Source of the DNA: Clostridia bacterium
GTDB lineage: Bacteria > Bacillota > Clostridia > Christensenellales > Aristaeellaceae
Length of the DNA stretch: 42,665 bases
Reading direction: 5' to 3'
NCBI GenBank assembly: GCA_017552615.1
Contig: JAFZPI010000045.1
Coordinates: 1 to 42,665 of the forward strand
Shown here: positions 14,886 to 23,436 of the stretch, one piece after another
How positions within the stretch are numbered: the first letter of the stretch is position 1
How the letters are laid out: every line of letters starts with the position of its first letter
Made by a program: the position numbers and the translations under genes
The notes under the pieces: generated by a model
The model's input: only the letters and a program-made list of their open reading frames with translations
What the model was told of the DNA's origin: nothing
Databases searched by the model: none

Positions 14886-17000
14886 ATGGAAAAGAAAATC
14901 TATGACCCCCAGACCGACCCGCGCTTTGCCAACCCTGTCATCGACCGGGACGAATGGCAGGAGCGCAGCCTGCCCAACGGAACGGTGCTGCCCTTCCGGC
15001 TGATGCACGGATCTTTCGAGGGGACCAACGTGAAGTTCCTCTTCTGTTTCCCCACAAAGGAGAAGTACGGCAACCGCTTCCAGCAGTATCTCTCCCCCTT
15101 CCCGGGACCGGACGAAGAGATGGCTTCTCTCGGGCACACCGGGTACGAGGACCGCATCGCCTTTGCCCTGTCCTGCGGCGCATACTTTGTGGAGACCAAC
15201 ATGGGCTCCGAGTCCCAGTTCGGCGGCAAAAAAGACGATTTCCTGACCTGGCAGTCCTCGGCCGCAGCCGCGGAGTTCTCCCGGAAGAAGGCCATGGAAG
15301 TTTATGAGACGGACAAGCGGCCGTACGGTTATGTGTACGGCGGTTCCGGCGGCGGATACAAGACGATGGCCTGCATTGAGAACACCCGGGCCTGGGACGG
15401 CGCGGCGCCTTTTGTCATCGGGTCTCCGGTATCCCTTCCCAACACCATTACCATGCATGTGCAGGGCCAGCGGGTGCTGCGGAACGCCTTCCCGAAGATC
15501 CTGGACGCTCTGGACGCGGGCGGCTCCGGCGATCCCTATGCCGGCCTGACCAAGGACGAAGCCGACATGCTGCGGGAACTCACCCGGATGGGCTTCCCGC
15601 CCCTGGCCTGGTATCTGGAGGCGAAAGGCATTGTGGATGCGGGTTCCCTGCCCGTCCTGATGCCCGGCGTCAAGGGCCTGGACCCGGACTTTTTCACGGA
15701 TTTCTGGACGAAGCCCGGCTACGCGGGCGCGGACTCGGAGAGTTCTTCCTCAAAGGACCGCATCGTTCATCTCACCCGGGTGAAGAGCGTTCACCTCCCC
15801 GAGGCCTCCGGCGCGCGCCGCCCGGAGGACGGCCTCAACGGTGTGGATGACGCATGGAAGAAGCAGCTGGCGGCGGGCAACGGCGCCTGGCTGGAACTGG
15901 AAACCCTCCCCGGGGGCGAGAACCTGTATCTCGAGGGCCTGTCCATGGTCTTCCAAAGCGGGGAAGCCAAAGGCGCCAACCTGCTGGTGGGCAGGATGAT
16001 GCACTACGGCGACCGCACGGGCGGTATTGTGACGATCGGTTCGGCTTACGGCACCTCGGATCTGACGGAGACGCTGAATAAAGTCCGGCCTGGGGACGAA
16101 ATCCTCCTGGATAATTCGGACTACATTGCCATCCAGAGCTATTACCGCCACCAGGTCCCGGAGGATCTCTCCTTCCACGCCTGGGACCAGTTCCGGGATC
16201 AGGACGGCAAGCCGATCACGCCTCAGCGGCCACCGTTCCCGATCCCCTTCACCGGGGTTGGCGTGCGGCAGGATGGATGCATCCAGGGCAAGGTCATCAA
16301 CATCCAGGCACTGATGGATGAGTCCACCTGTCCCTGGTGCGCGGACTGGTGGCGGCACAAGATCATCGAGGCCAAGGGCAGCGACGCGGATCACCGCACT
16401 TACTTCATGGAGCGCTGCATGCACGGCGATGTGAACGCCATCGGCAACTACATGGTGGTCAATTATGTAGGCGCTCTGCGGCAGGCGCTGATCGACCTTT
16501 TCCGTTGGGTGGAAGAGGGCACAGAACCCCTGCAGCGTACAGCCTACACGCTGGAAGAGGACGGCCAGATCCATACCGAGCCGGACGTGAGCAAGCGCTT
16601 CGGCATTCAGGGCATCCCCACGCTCCTGGCCAACGGGAGCAAGTGTGCCCGCGTAAAAACCGGCGAGTGCGTGCGCTTCACAGTAGATGTGGAGGTGCCC
16701 GAAGGCGCCGGCGAGGTGACAGAGATCCTCTTCAGCCGGGAGGAAAAGCCACTGGCGGTTCCGGATTCCGGCCCGCTCGCACATATCACGATGGGCCGCG
16801 AAATGTGGGACGGCGCGCTGCCTTTCACAAAAGGCGCGAAAGGCGCTGTACACACAGCTCATGCGGAGACGGTCACGGCTTATGCGAAGCCCGGAACCTA
16901 CTTTGCCACGGTGCGCATCGCCACGCAGCGGAACGGCGATGTATCCGATCCCTTTACCCAGGTCCTGAACCTGGACCGCGCGAGGATCATCGTGGAGTGA
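14886..17000 (+). CDS. Large alpha/beta-hydrolase, tannase/feruloyl-esterase-like
   Basis: The 704-residue protein has no signal peptide. It has a nucleophile-elbow motif GGSGGGYK with S154, followed by MACIENTRAWDGAAPFVIGSP, which echoes the tannase/feruloyl esterase pattern around the active serine. A candidate histidine is H513 in MERCMHGD, followed by LIDLFRWVEEGTEP, again like the end of that fold. A lid-like middle region lies at about 200-480, and DESTCPWCADWW holds two close cysteines. The last 110 residues look like a beta-sandwich. I infer ester hydrolysis in the cytoplasm, perhaps of acylated or phenolic sugar derivatives. The family is not one I can name exactly. It is coexpressed with yesL; GAGGAGG precedes the start. 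Confidence 0.6.
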   Translation: MEKKIYDPQTDPRFANPVIDRDEWQERSLPNGTVLPFRLMHGSFEGTNVKFLFCFPTKEKYGNRFQQYLSPFPGPDEEMASLGHTGYEDRIAFALSCGAYFVETNMGSESQFGGKKDDFLTWQSSAAAAEFSRKKAMEVYETDKRPYGYVYGGSGGGYKTMACIENTRAWDGAAPFVIGSPVSLPNTITMHVQGQRVLRNAFPKILDALDAGGSGDPYAGLTKDEADMLRELTRMGFPPLAWYLEAKGIVDAGSLPVLMPGVKGLDPDFFTDFWTKPGYAGADSESSSSKDRIVHLTRVKSVHLPEASGARRPEDGLNGVDDAWKKQLAAGNGAWLELETLPGGENLYLEGLSMVFQSGEAKGANLLVGRMMHYGDRTGGIVTIGSAYGTSDLTETLNKVRPGDEILLDNSDYIAIQSYYRHQVPEDLSFHAWDQFRDQDGKPITPQRPPFPIPFTGVGVRQDGCIQGKVINIQALMDESTCPWCADWWRHKIIEAKGSDADHRTYFMERCMHGDVNAIGNYMVVNYVGALRQALIDLFRWVEEGTEPLQRTAYTLEEDGQIHTEPDVSKRFGIQGIPTLLANGSKCARVKTGECVRFTVDVEVPEGAGEVTEILFSREEKPLAVPDSGPLAHITMGREMWDGALPFTKGAKGAVHTAHAETVTAYAKPGTYFATVRIATQRNGDVSDPFTQVLNLDRARIIVE

Positions 17001-17012
17001 ACCGGCGACCTT

Positions 17013-17075
17013 GTCGGATTTACGGCATTTTTGATCGGAAACGGAAAAGCGGCCTGAATGAAAAACAGCTATGAT
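17013..17075 (+). promoter_or_regulatory. Predicted YesN-type operator and promoter of the ABC importer
   Basis: GTCGGATTT at 17013 and ATCGGAAAC at 17034 are 21 bp apart. TATGAT at 17070-17075 is the -10, 27 bases beyond. No -35 box is present. The solute-binding gene starts 60 bases downstream. Confidence 0.7.
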
Positions 17076-17134
17076 TTGATTGATGAAATCCCTTGCCTGG
17101 TTCAATCCGTGCAAATGAGAGGAGCTGAGGACCC

Positions 17135-18970
17135 ATGTCTTTGCGCGTCAAGTGGATCCTGCTGATGGTCGGCGTCGTGGTGATGCTGGTCGGCATGCAG
17201 GTGTATTACAGCACCGTTGCGTCCGGCGGTGGCAACGCCCCGCCCGAGACGACCTTTGAGTGGTGGATCTATTCCGGAACGTCATCCGAATACTACGGCG
17301 GAGACTACTCCAAGAATCCGGCGATCCGGTATACCCTTTCGCGGACCTGGGGGCCGGAGAACAAGTCCGTCGCACTGAACTTCCTGCAGCCGCCGGCCGG
17401 CACGGAATCAGACAACTACACCCGTATGATCGCGTCAGGTGACCTCCCGGACATCATCGACGCCGTGATCTGCGACCCGCCCCGGGTCATGGTGGAGCAG
17501 GGTTACGCGATCGAACTGACGGACTATGTGAACCAGTACATGCCCAACTACTGGGCTTTGGTGCACTCAAACCCCGAGATTTACAACAACGCCGTTTCGG
17601 TGGATGAGGATGGCAACGAGCACTATTACAGCATTGCCACCGTCCGGGATGCCTACGACACGGTCTTCCAGGGGTTCATGTACCGCCGGGACTGGATCGT
17701 GAAGTACGGGAAGAACGCCTCCACCGGCGCGGCCTTCACCGGCGGATACACGGATCCCGAGAATGTGGACAGCTGGCAGGACGACGTGATCTTCCCCAGC
17801 TGGTATGACGAGGAAAAGAAAGCTTACGCCCTGAGCGTTTATCCTGAATGGGACGGCACGGATCCCTTCTTCGTCTCCGACTGGGAGTGGATGTTCGGGA
17901 TCTTCACTGCGGCTCAGGCAGACCTGGGGATCACCGACAAGTACAGCATCAGCATGTACTATCCCGGCTTCACCTGGTCCGGCGGACTGCTGAGCTGCTT
18001 CGGCGGCGGCGTGAACGTCTGGTACCAGGATCCGGAAGGCAAAGTCCATTTCGGCGGCAACGAGGAGCCTTTCAAGACCTACCTTGAGTGTCTGCACCAC
18101 TGGTATGAGATGGGCTGGCTGGACCAGGCCTTCAACCAGCGCACGTCGGACGCTTTCTACTCCATCGACAATACCTCGGTCCGCCAGGGACAGATCGGCA
18201 TGTGGTGCGGCGTACAGTCCGAACTCGGCGGCCGCCTGGACATGCATGACGGCGGCCTGACGGAAGGCATCTTCGCGGCCGGCGCTGCCTATCCCATCAA
18301 CGATATTTACGGACCGGAAAGCTGCCAATATGTGGTGCCGGACTGCGTGATGGGCAGCGGCCTGACTTCGGGCGGCATCCTGATCACGCCCACCGCAAAG
18401 GATAAGGATCTGGCGACCCTGTGCTCCTATCTGGACTTCTTCTATACCGATGAAGGCGCCATGATCAAGACCCTGGGCCTAAACAACAGCCAGGTGGCGG
18501 AGTTTACGGAAAACACCTTCTACGCCGAGCACGGACTGGTCGAAGGTGCTTACACCCTCGGGACAGACGGTCTCTATCACAAGAGCCAGGTGCTGGTGAA
18601 TGACGGCGGCCAGCTGGCTACAGCTGTCGGATTCAACAAGGCCCCGGGCCTGCAGATCATTGCGCGGCTGGACCTGGGATACGACCCGACTTACCAGGCT
18701 TCGCTGGACCGCTGGTCCCGGTACCCCAATACCGGTTTCTTCCAGGGCAGCCGGACCACCGATGCCATGAGCCAGGAAGACAACAATACCAAGGATCCGA
18801 TCTTCAGCAAGGCGCTGGAGTACATGACCAAGAACGCAGCCGACTTTATCACCGGGAAAAAGAATTTCGGGAAGGATTGGGACACCTGGTGCAAAGCCCT
18901 GAGCAAATTCAGGCTTGATACCGTGACCAACATCCTGCAGTACTATGTGGACAATTATCCCTTCCGCTGA
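17135..18970 (+). CDS. lplA: LplA-type extracellular sugar-binding protein, membrane-anchored
   Basis: The 611-residue family 1 solute-binding protein captures oligosaccharides outside the cell for the permeases that follow. The N-terminus has one hydrophobic segment (about 6-26, ILLMVGVVVMLVGMQVYY) but no cysteine in a lipobox. Unlike most Firmicute binding proteins it is therefore probably held by an uncleaved helix or released. Family features are FEWWIYSGT, the Asp-rich MIASGDLPDIID and many aromatic residues (tryptophan, tyrosine) across the presumed cleft, fitting a carbohydrate ligand. It is longer than the usual 430-560. The first gene of the importer transcript, it sits behind the 17013 operator and 29 bases before lplB. 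No ATPase gene is in the window; a shared MsmX-like ATPase elsewhere is expected. Confidence 0.9.
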   Translation: MSLRVKWILLMVGVVVMLVGMQVYYSTVASGGGNAPPETTFEWWIYSGTSSEYYGGDYSKNPAIRYTLSRTWGPENKSVALNFLQPPAGTESDNYTRMIASGDLPDIIDAVICDPPRVMVEQGYAIELTDYVNQYMPNYWALVHSNPEIYNNAVSVDEDGNEHYYSIATVRDAYDTVFQGFMYRRDWIVKYGKNASTGAAFTGGYTDPENVDSWQDDVIFPSWYDEEKKAYALSVYPEWDGTDPFFVSDWEWMFGIFTAAQADLGITDKYSISMYYPGFTWSGGLLSCFGGGVNVWYQDPEGKVHFGGNEEPFKTYLECLHHWYEMGWLDQAFNQRTSDAFYSIDNTSVRQGQIGMWCGVQSELGGRLDMHDGGLTEGIFAAGAAYPINDIYGPESCQYVVPDCVMGSGLTSGGILITPTAKDKDLATLCSYLDFFYTDEGAMIKTLGLNNSQVAEFTENTFYAEHGLVEGAYTLGTDGLYHKSQVLVNDGGQLATAVGFNKAPGLQIIARLDLGYDPTYQASLDRWSRYPNTGFFQGSRTTDAMSQEDNNTKDPIFSKALEYMTKNAADFITGKKNFGKDWDTWCKALSKFRLDTVTNILQYYVDNYPFR

Positions 18971-18999
18971 TCCGGACGACCGCTCAGGAGGTGTCATTC

Positions 19000-19956
19000 A
19001 TGGCGAAAAAGAATCCATCGGACCTGGCAGGTTCCGCCCGGCGCAGCTGGAAAACCGAGTTCCGGCGCGACTGGGTCGTCTACCTGCTGTTTGTCCCCAT
19101 CATCGTGTACGAGGTCGTGCTCCACTATCTGCCCATGTTCGGCATTGTGATGGCTTTTGAGGACTACAATGTTATCGACGGCTATTTCCGCAGCCCCTGG
19201 GTCGGATTCAAGCACTTCATCGATCTGTTCTCCGGCGAGGACTTCCCCATCGCCATCCGCAACACGGTGGCCATCGGCCTGATCCGCTGCACCTTCGGCT
19301 TTGTGGCGCCGATCCTCTTCGCCCTGATGCTGAGCCTGATCAACTCGAAGAAGTTCAAGCGCGTCGCTCAGACCATGTCGTACATGCCAAACTTCGTGGC
19401 CGCGGTCATCGTCTGCTCGCTGTTCACGCAGTTCCTCTCCAAGGACGGCCCGCTGACCATGCTGCTGACAAAGGTTTTCGGGGCGGAGAACCAGAACTGG
19501 TTTGCCAATGACCAGATCCCGGTCTTCTGGATCATCTACACCCTGATGGGCATCTGGCAGAGCATAGGCTGGGGCTCCATCATGTATGTGGCCGCCATCT
19601 CCCAGGTCAGCGGCGATCTGCATGAGGCCGCGGCCCTGGACGGTGCTTCCCGCCTGCAGCGGATGTGGAAGATCACGATCCCGAGCATCCTGCCCATGGT
19701 GCTGATGATGTTCGTCATCAATGTAGGCACGGCGCTGGCTGCGGGATATGACAACATCCTGTTGCTGTACATGCCCAGCACATACAACGTATCCGACACG
19801 GTTTACACCTACACCTACCGTCAGGCCTTCGGCGGCGGCACGACCAACTACTCGCTGTCCGCGGCTTCCGGCCTGTTCCAGTCCGTTGTCTCCACCATCC
19901 TTCTGGTCGGCTCCAACGCCCTGTCCCGCAAGGCCGCCGGAAGCTCCCTGTTCTGA
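19000..19956 (+). CDS. lplB: LplB-type sugar ABC permease
   Basis: The 318-residue inner-membrane permease has six predicted helices. The EAA loop that docks to the ATPase is visible as EAAALDGASRLQRMWKITIP near residue 210. The N-terminal FRRDWVVYLLFVPIIVYEVV is typical of LplB/YteP-type proteins that import oligosaccharides such as rhamnogalacturonan pieces. I chose ATG 19000, 7 bases after AGGAGGT; a GTG at 18991 lies within that site. It forms the transport channel with the next gene, 15 bases downstream. Confidence 0.93.
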   Translation: MAKKNPSDLAGSARRSWKTEFRRDWVVYLLFVPIIVYEVVLHYLPMFGIVMAFEDYNVIDGYFRSPWVGFKHFIDLFSGEDFPIAIRNTVAIGLIRCTFGFVAPILFALMLSLINSKKFKRVAQTMSYMPNFVAAVIVCSLFTQFLSKDGPLTMLLTKVFGAENQNWFANDQIPVFWIIYTLMGIWQSIGWGSIMYVAAISQVSGDLHEAAALDGASRLQRMWKITIPSILPMVLMMFVINVGTALAAGYDNILLLYMPSTYNVSDTVYTYTYRQAFGGGTTNYSLSAASGLFQSVVSTILLVGSNALSRKAAGSSLF

Positions 19957-19971
19957 GAGGAGGCGCCCGAT

Positions 19972-20961
19972 ATGTCAAACATTCAGGACACGGCTGTCCG
20001 CAGTGAACGGACGCCCGTTGCGGCCAAGGCCGTGATTCAGGCCGTCCGCGGCACCAAAAAGCAGCGCAAGAAGGAAGAATGGGAAAACAACATGGTGGAG
20101 ACCAAGTCCGCGGCGGATATCATCGTGGATGTCATCGTCTACATCATCGTCGCCCTTGTGGCCTTCTGCAGCGTGATCCCCATGTGGCATGTGCTGATGT
20201 CCTCCTTCTCCGACGGCAAGTCCCTGCTGAGCCATGTGGGCCTGGTGGTCTGGCCGGTAGGCGGCTTCACCCTTGCAGGCTATGAGAAGGTCTTCAGCGA
20301 TTCCAGCGTCATCTCCGGCTACATCAACACCATCATCTACACCGTGGCCACCACGGTGATCGGCTTCCTGCTCTCCACGGTGACAGGCTACGCCCTGAGC
20401 CGCGACACCAAGCTGAAGAAGCCGGTGACCATGGCCCTGATGGTCACGATGCTCTTCGGCGGCGGCATGGTGCCCACCTACATGGTGATCCGGGCCCTGG
20501 GCTGGGTCGGCACCCCTTGGGCGCTGGTCATCCCGGGCTGCACCAACTCCATGTACTGCATCATGATGATGAACGCCTTCAACAGCATTGACAAGTCCAT
20601 GTACGAAGCCGCCCACATCGACGGCGCGGGCCACCTGTCCACCCTCTTCGAGATCACCCTGCCGCAGGCCATGAACATGGGATCGGTCATCATCCTGAAC
20701 CTGGCCATCGGCGCGTGGAACTCCTGGCTGCCCGCTTCCATCTATGTGCCGAACAAGAAAGCCCTCTGGCCGCTGCAGCTGGTGGTCAAGCAGATTACCG
20801 CGGACAACGCGGAATTCCTCAAGTCCTCCAATCCCGATTACGCCCGTTACCTGATCCAGTTCGCGGTGATCATCATCGCCATCGCCCCGCTGATCATCGC
20901 CTTCCCCTTCTTCCAGGACAAGATGGAGAAGGGTGTCATCCAAGGCGGCGTGAAGGGCTGA
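19972..20961 (+). CDS. lplC: LplC/YtcP-type sugar ABC permease
   Basis: The 329-residue second permease subunit has six helices and an EAA loop, EAAHIDGAGHLSTLFEITLP. An unusually long charged cytoplasmic N-terminus (about residues 1-45, rich in lysine and arginine) comes before the first helix, IIVDVIVYIIVALVAFCSVI. The C-terminus (DKMEKGVIQGGVKG) is the standard ending of this subfamily. GAGAGGAGG lies directly before the start. It is the last gene of the importer transcript, followed by a strong terminator. Confidence 0.93.
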   Translation: MSNIQDTAVRSERTPVAAKAVIQAVRGTKKQRKKEEWENNMVETKSAADIIVDVIVYIIVALVAFCSVIPMWHVLMSSFSDGKSLLSHVGLVVWPVGGFTLAGYEKVFSDSSVISGYINTIIYTVATTVIGFLLSTVTGYALSRDTKLKKPVTMALMVTMLFGGGMVPTYMVIRALGWVGTPWALVIPGCTNSMYCIMMMNAFNSIDKSMYEAAHIDGAGHLSTLFEITLPQAMNMGSVIILNLAIGAWNSWLPASIYVPNKKALWPLQLVVKQITADNAEFLKSSNPDYARYLIQFAVIIIAIAPLIIAFPFFQDKMEKGVIQGGVKG

Positions 20962-20976
20962 TCCTTCCGGTATTCT

Positions 20977-21006
20977 CAGCCTCTGTGCGAGCAGGGGCTG
21001 ATTTTT
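20977..21006 (+). terminator. Rho-independent terminator after the importer operon
   Basis: CAGCCTCTG (20977-20985) pairs with CAGGGGCTG (20992-21000) over 9 bp with one G-U pair and a 6-base loop. Five T follow at 21002-21006. Confidence 0.82.
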
Positions 21007-21009
21007 GGT

Positions 21010-21038
21010 TTTACAGAACGCTGGTTTTCGTGTATAAT
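21010..21038 (+). promoter_or_regulatory. Sigma-A promoter of the two-component genes
   Basis: TTTACA (21010-21015), a 17-base spacer and a perfect TATAAT (21033-21038) are seen. No paired GTCGG half-sites are present, so the regulator pair seems to be expressed constitutively. Confidence 0.8.
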
Positions 21039-21094
21039 AGCCTCAACACAGCGAACCGCGCATGGAATTCCGTTTCACACAAAGGGGAGTGCGC

Positions 21095-22519
21095 ATGAAT
21101 CTTTACCATCGGATCCCGAACTTCCTGTGGCGGCCGTTCCGGAACCGCCCGCTCTTCCGGCGCCTGGATAAGCGGATGCACACCATGATCCTGGCGCTGG
21201 TGATGCCGGTCTGCCTGGCTTGCATCGCGATCTCCGTCGCATCGGCCATCCAGACCGCTAGCCTGGTTCGCGAGAGCAGTGCCAACGCCCTGGCCCTGCA
21301 CATGCAGACTGTAGCGGTCCGCCAGGAAACCCAAGGAATTGATCCCCTGGAAAACTTTCCGGAAGCCGTGACGGAACTGACTGGTTTAAGCAGGACGGTG
21401 GAGGGCTTCGGCGGCAGTTTCTACACTTCCATGGACGGACACCGGGCATGGAAAATCCTTCCGGATAAGAAAGGCGAGCCTGTGGATACCGACTTTGAAA
21501 AGCTGGCCGGCGCGCGCTCCCATTTCCTGTGGCAGGCGGAGGACGGCTCGTATCAGATCCTGGTCACCTTTCCATACAACTTTATCCTGCGTGTCATGCC
21601 CGCCTGGCATTGGTTTGGCCTGGCGCTGTCCGTGCTCACGATCCTGTCCTGTCCGTTCCTGTTCAAGCGGCTGAAGCTGGACGTCCTGGATCCGATGGAT
21701 ACCCTGAACGGCGCGATCAGCGGCATCAAGACGGATCTCTCCTACCGGATCCCGGAGGGAAAGGGGCGGGAGAGCGACGAATACCTTCACCTGTTCGCCG
21801 AGTTCAACGCCATGGCGGAAGAGGTGCAGGCCTCCCACGAGAAGAGCATCCGTATCCTCGAGACGGAGATGGATAACCTGCGCTTGCAGGTAAACCCGCA
21901 CATGCTCCTGAATTCCTACAACATGATCTACGCTCTGGCTGAGTCCAAAAACTACGCCGTGATCCAGGACTACACCCTCTGTTTGGTGGATTACTTCCGC
22001 TATGTGCTCCGCCAGGGGCAGAACGTGGTCACGGTCCGCCAGGAGCTGAACTTTGTGGACAACTTCATCCGCATCCAGCGGATCCGCTTCCCCAACCGTT
22101 TCTCCTACGTCTACCAGGCGCCGGAGGATTGCATGGACGCGCGGATCCCGCCGTTGCTGATCGAGAACTTTGTGGAGAACGCCGTCAAATATGCCCTGGA
22201 CCCGGTGAAGGCCATTGAGATCATTGTGTCAGTGCACCGCGAGCAGGATGATAACGGCAAAGAGAAGCTTCACATCGCCATCACGGACACCGGAAGCGGC
22301 ATCCGCCCGGAAGTGCTGGAAAAGCTGAAAGCCCATGAGCCCTATATCGACGAAGCCGGCCATCGGCATATCGGCATCTCAAACTGCTTCCGCCGGGTGG
22401 AACTGTTCTACGGCGAAGAAGGGACCATCCATTTCTCAAGCGGCGTGGATCAGGGAACCCAGATCTATCTGGTCGTTCCCTTCACCACCGATGACCCCGC
22501 GGAGGAGGCGAGCGCGTGA
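21095..22519 (+). CDS. yesM: YesM-type sensor histidine kinase
   Basis: The 474-residue membrane kinase senses an external signal, probably the imported sugar. Its order is: TM1 (about 31-55), extracellular sensor domain of only about 115 residues, TM2 (about 170-190), HAMP linker (LDPMDTLNGAISGIK onward), phospho-acceptor H269 in LQVNPHMLLNS, N-box ENFVENAVKYAL and G-box DTGSGI. The usual LYTS-type motif NPHFLFN is changed to NPHMLLN. I chose ATG 21095 after AAAGGGGAG; an in-frame ATG at 21062 has no ribosome site. It overlaps the response regulator by four bases (GTGA), so the two are coupled. The short sensor part is below the usual size of dCache-type YesM proteins. Confidence 0.92.
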   Translation: MNLYHRIPNFLWRPFRNRPLFRRLDKRMHTMILALVMPVCLACIAISVASAIQTASLVRESSANALALHMQTVAVRQETQGIDPLENFPEAVTELTGLSRTVEGFGGSFYTSMDGHRAWKILPDKKGEPVDTDFEKLAGARSHFLWQAEDGSYQILVTFPYNFILRVMPAWHWFGLALSVLTILSCPFLFKRLKLDVLDPMDTLNGAISGIKTDLSYRIPEGKGRESDEYLHLFAEFNAMAEEVQASHEKSIRILETEMDNLRLQVNPHMLLNSYNMIYALAESKNYAVIQDYTLCLVDYFRYVLRQGQNVVTVRQELNFVDNFIRIQRIRFPNRFSYVYQAPEDCMDARIPPLLIENFVENAVKYALDPVKAIEIIVSVHREQDDNGKEKLHIAITDTGSGIRPEVLEKLKAHEPYIDEAGHRHIGISNCFRRVELFYGEEGTIHFSSGVDQGTQIYLVVPFTTDDPAEEASA

Positions 22520-23286
22520 ACATCCTGATCGTGGACGACGAGGTTCTGGCCGTTCAGGGCATGCTGGACGGCGTCAACTGGGAAATGCTAGGCTTTGACC
22601 ACGTGCTGACCGCCGGCAGCTATGCGGAAGCGGTGAATGTGTTCAAGAACACCTACATCGACATCATGATCAGCGACATCGAAATGCCCGGCGAAAGCGG
22701 CCTGCGGCTCATCGAATACGTGAACGGGCACAGCGCCAACACGGAGTGCATCATCCTCACCTGTCATGACGAGTTCGATTATGCCCGCACCGCGGTGCGC
22801 CTCAACTGCATCGAATACCTGCTCAAGCCTATCCGCTACCAAAAGCTGACGGAGATCATCCAGCAGGCAAAAGAGAAAGTGGAAAACCGGCGCCGGAACG
22901 AGCAGATCCGGCAGTACGGGGAACAGTATATCGATTCCCTGGCCAGGGAGACCCGGGGCGATACGGTCAACGCTCTTGACACTGCCGTCAGCTATATCGA
23001 CGACCATCTGGCGGAAGAATTGTCCGTGCGGGACCTGGCGTCCACCTGCTATGTCAGCGCGGACCACCTGACGAGGCTTTTCAAGAAGCGGTTCGGCATG
23101 ACGGTGTCGGAGTATATCCAGGACAAGCGCCTCCATCTGGCGGGAGAACTCCTGCGGCGGGAGGATCTGACCATTTCCATGGTGGCGAACACCGTGGGCT
23201 TTGGCAATTACTCCTATTTCACCGAGCAGTTCAAGAAGAAGTACGGCCTCACGCCGAGAGAATTCCAGAAGCAGTCCCGGGGATAA
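22516..23286 (+). CDS. yesN: YesN-type response regulator, AraC-family DNA binding
   Basis: The 256-residue regulator has a receiver domain (about 1-120) with D7, D8, phospho-site D54 (MISDIEMPG) and the LLKPI lysine. A short linker leads to an AraC-type double helix-turn-helix (about 150-255): ELSVRDLASTCYVSADHLTRLF, then ISMVANTVGFGNYSYFTEQF and the ending YGLTPREFQKQ. YesN relatives are often 350-540 residues; here the middle part is nearly absent. AraC-type domains contact two half-sites about 21 bp apart, exactly the spacing found at five promoters of this locus, so it is the probable activator of them all. The start GTG 22516 overlaps the kinase stop. Confidence 0.93.
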   Translation: MNILIVDDEVLAVQGMLDGVNWEMLGFDHVLTAGSYAEAVNVFKNTYIDIMISDIEMPGESGLRLIEYVNGHSANTECIILTCHDEFDYARTAVRLNCIEYLLKPIRYQKLTEIIQQAKEKVENRRRNEQIRQYGEQYIDSLARETRGDTVNALDTAVSYIDDHLAEELSVRDLASTCYVSADHLTRLFKKRFGMTVSEYIQDKRLHLAGELLRREDLTISMVANTVGFGNYSYFTEQFKKKYGLTPREFQKQSRG

Positions 23287-23294
23287 AACGACAG

Positions 23295-23357
23295 GTCGGA
23301 TTTACAGGGTTTTGCGTCGGATTTCATACAGCGTTTTCCCCTTCAACGTGCCATAAT
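23295..23357 (+). promoter_or_regulatory. Predicted YesN-type operator and promoter of the secreted-protein/glycosidase transcript
   Basis: Two identical GTCGGATTT half-sites lie at 23295 and 23316, 21 bp apart. CATAAT at 23352-23357 is the -10 after 27 bases. This is the best match of the five sites. The first gene starts 80 bases after the -10, leaving room for a leader. Confidence 0.75.
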
Positions 23358-23436
23358 GGGCACACGGAAACACAGGAAAGGCCCTGCGGTTTCGATCCTC
23401 CGGCACACGCCGGAAAGAGACAAGGAGGAAACGTAC

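Noticed and set aside
18624-18632. GTCGGATTC inside the binding-protein gene (also one at 19201 in lplB)
   Set aside because: Single half-sites in coding sequence without a partner at 21 bp or a -10 box.
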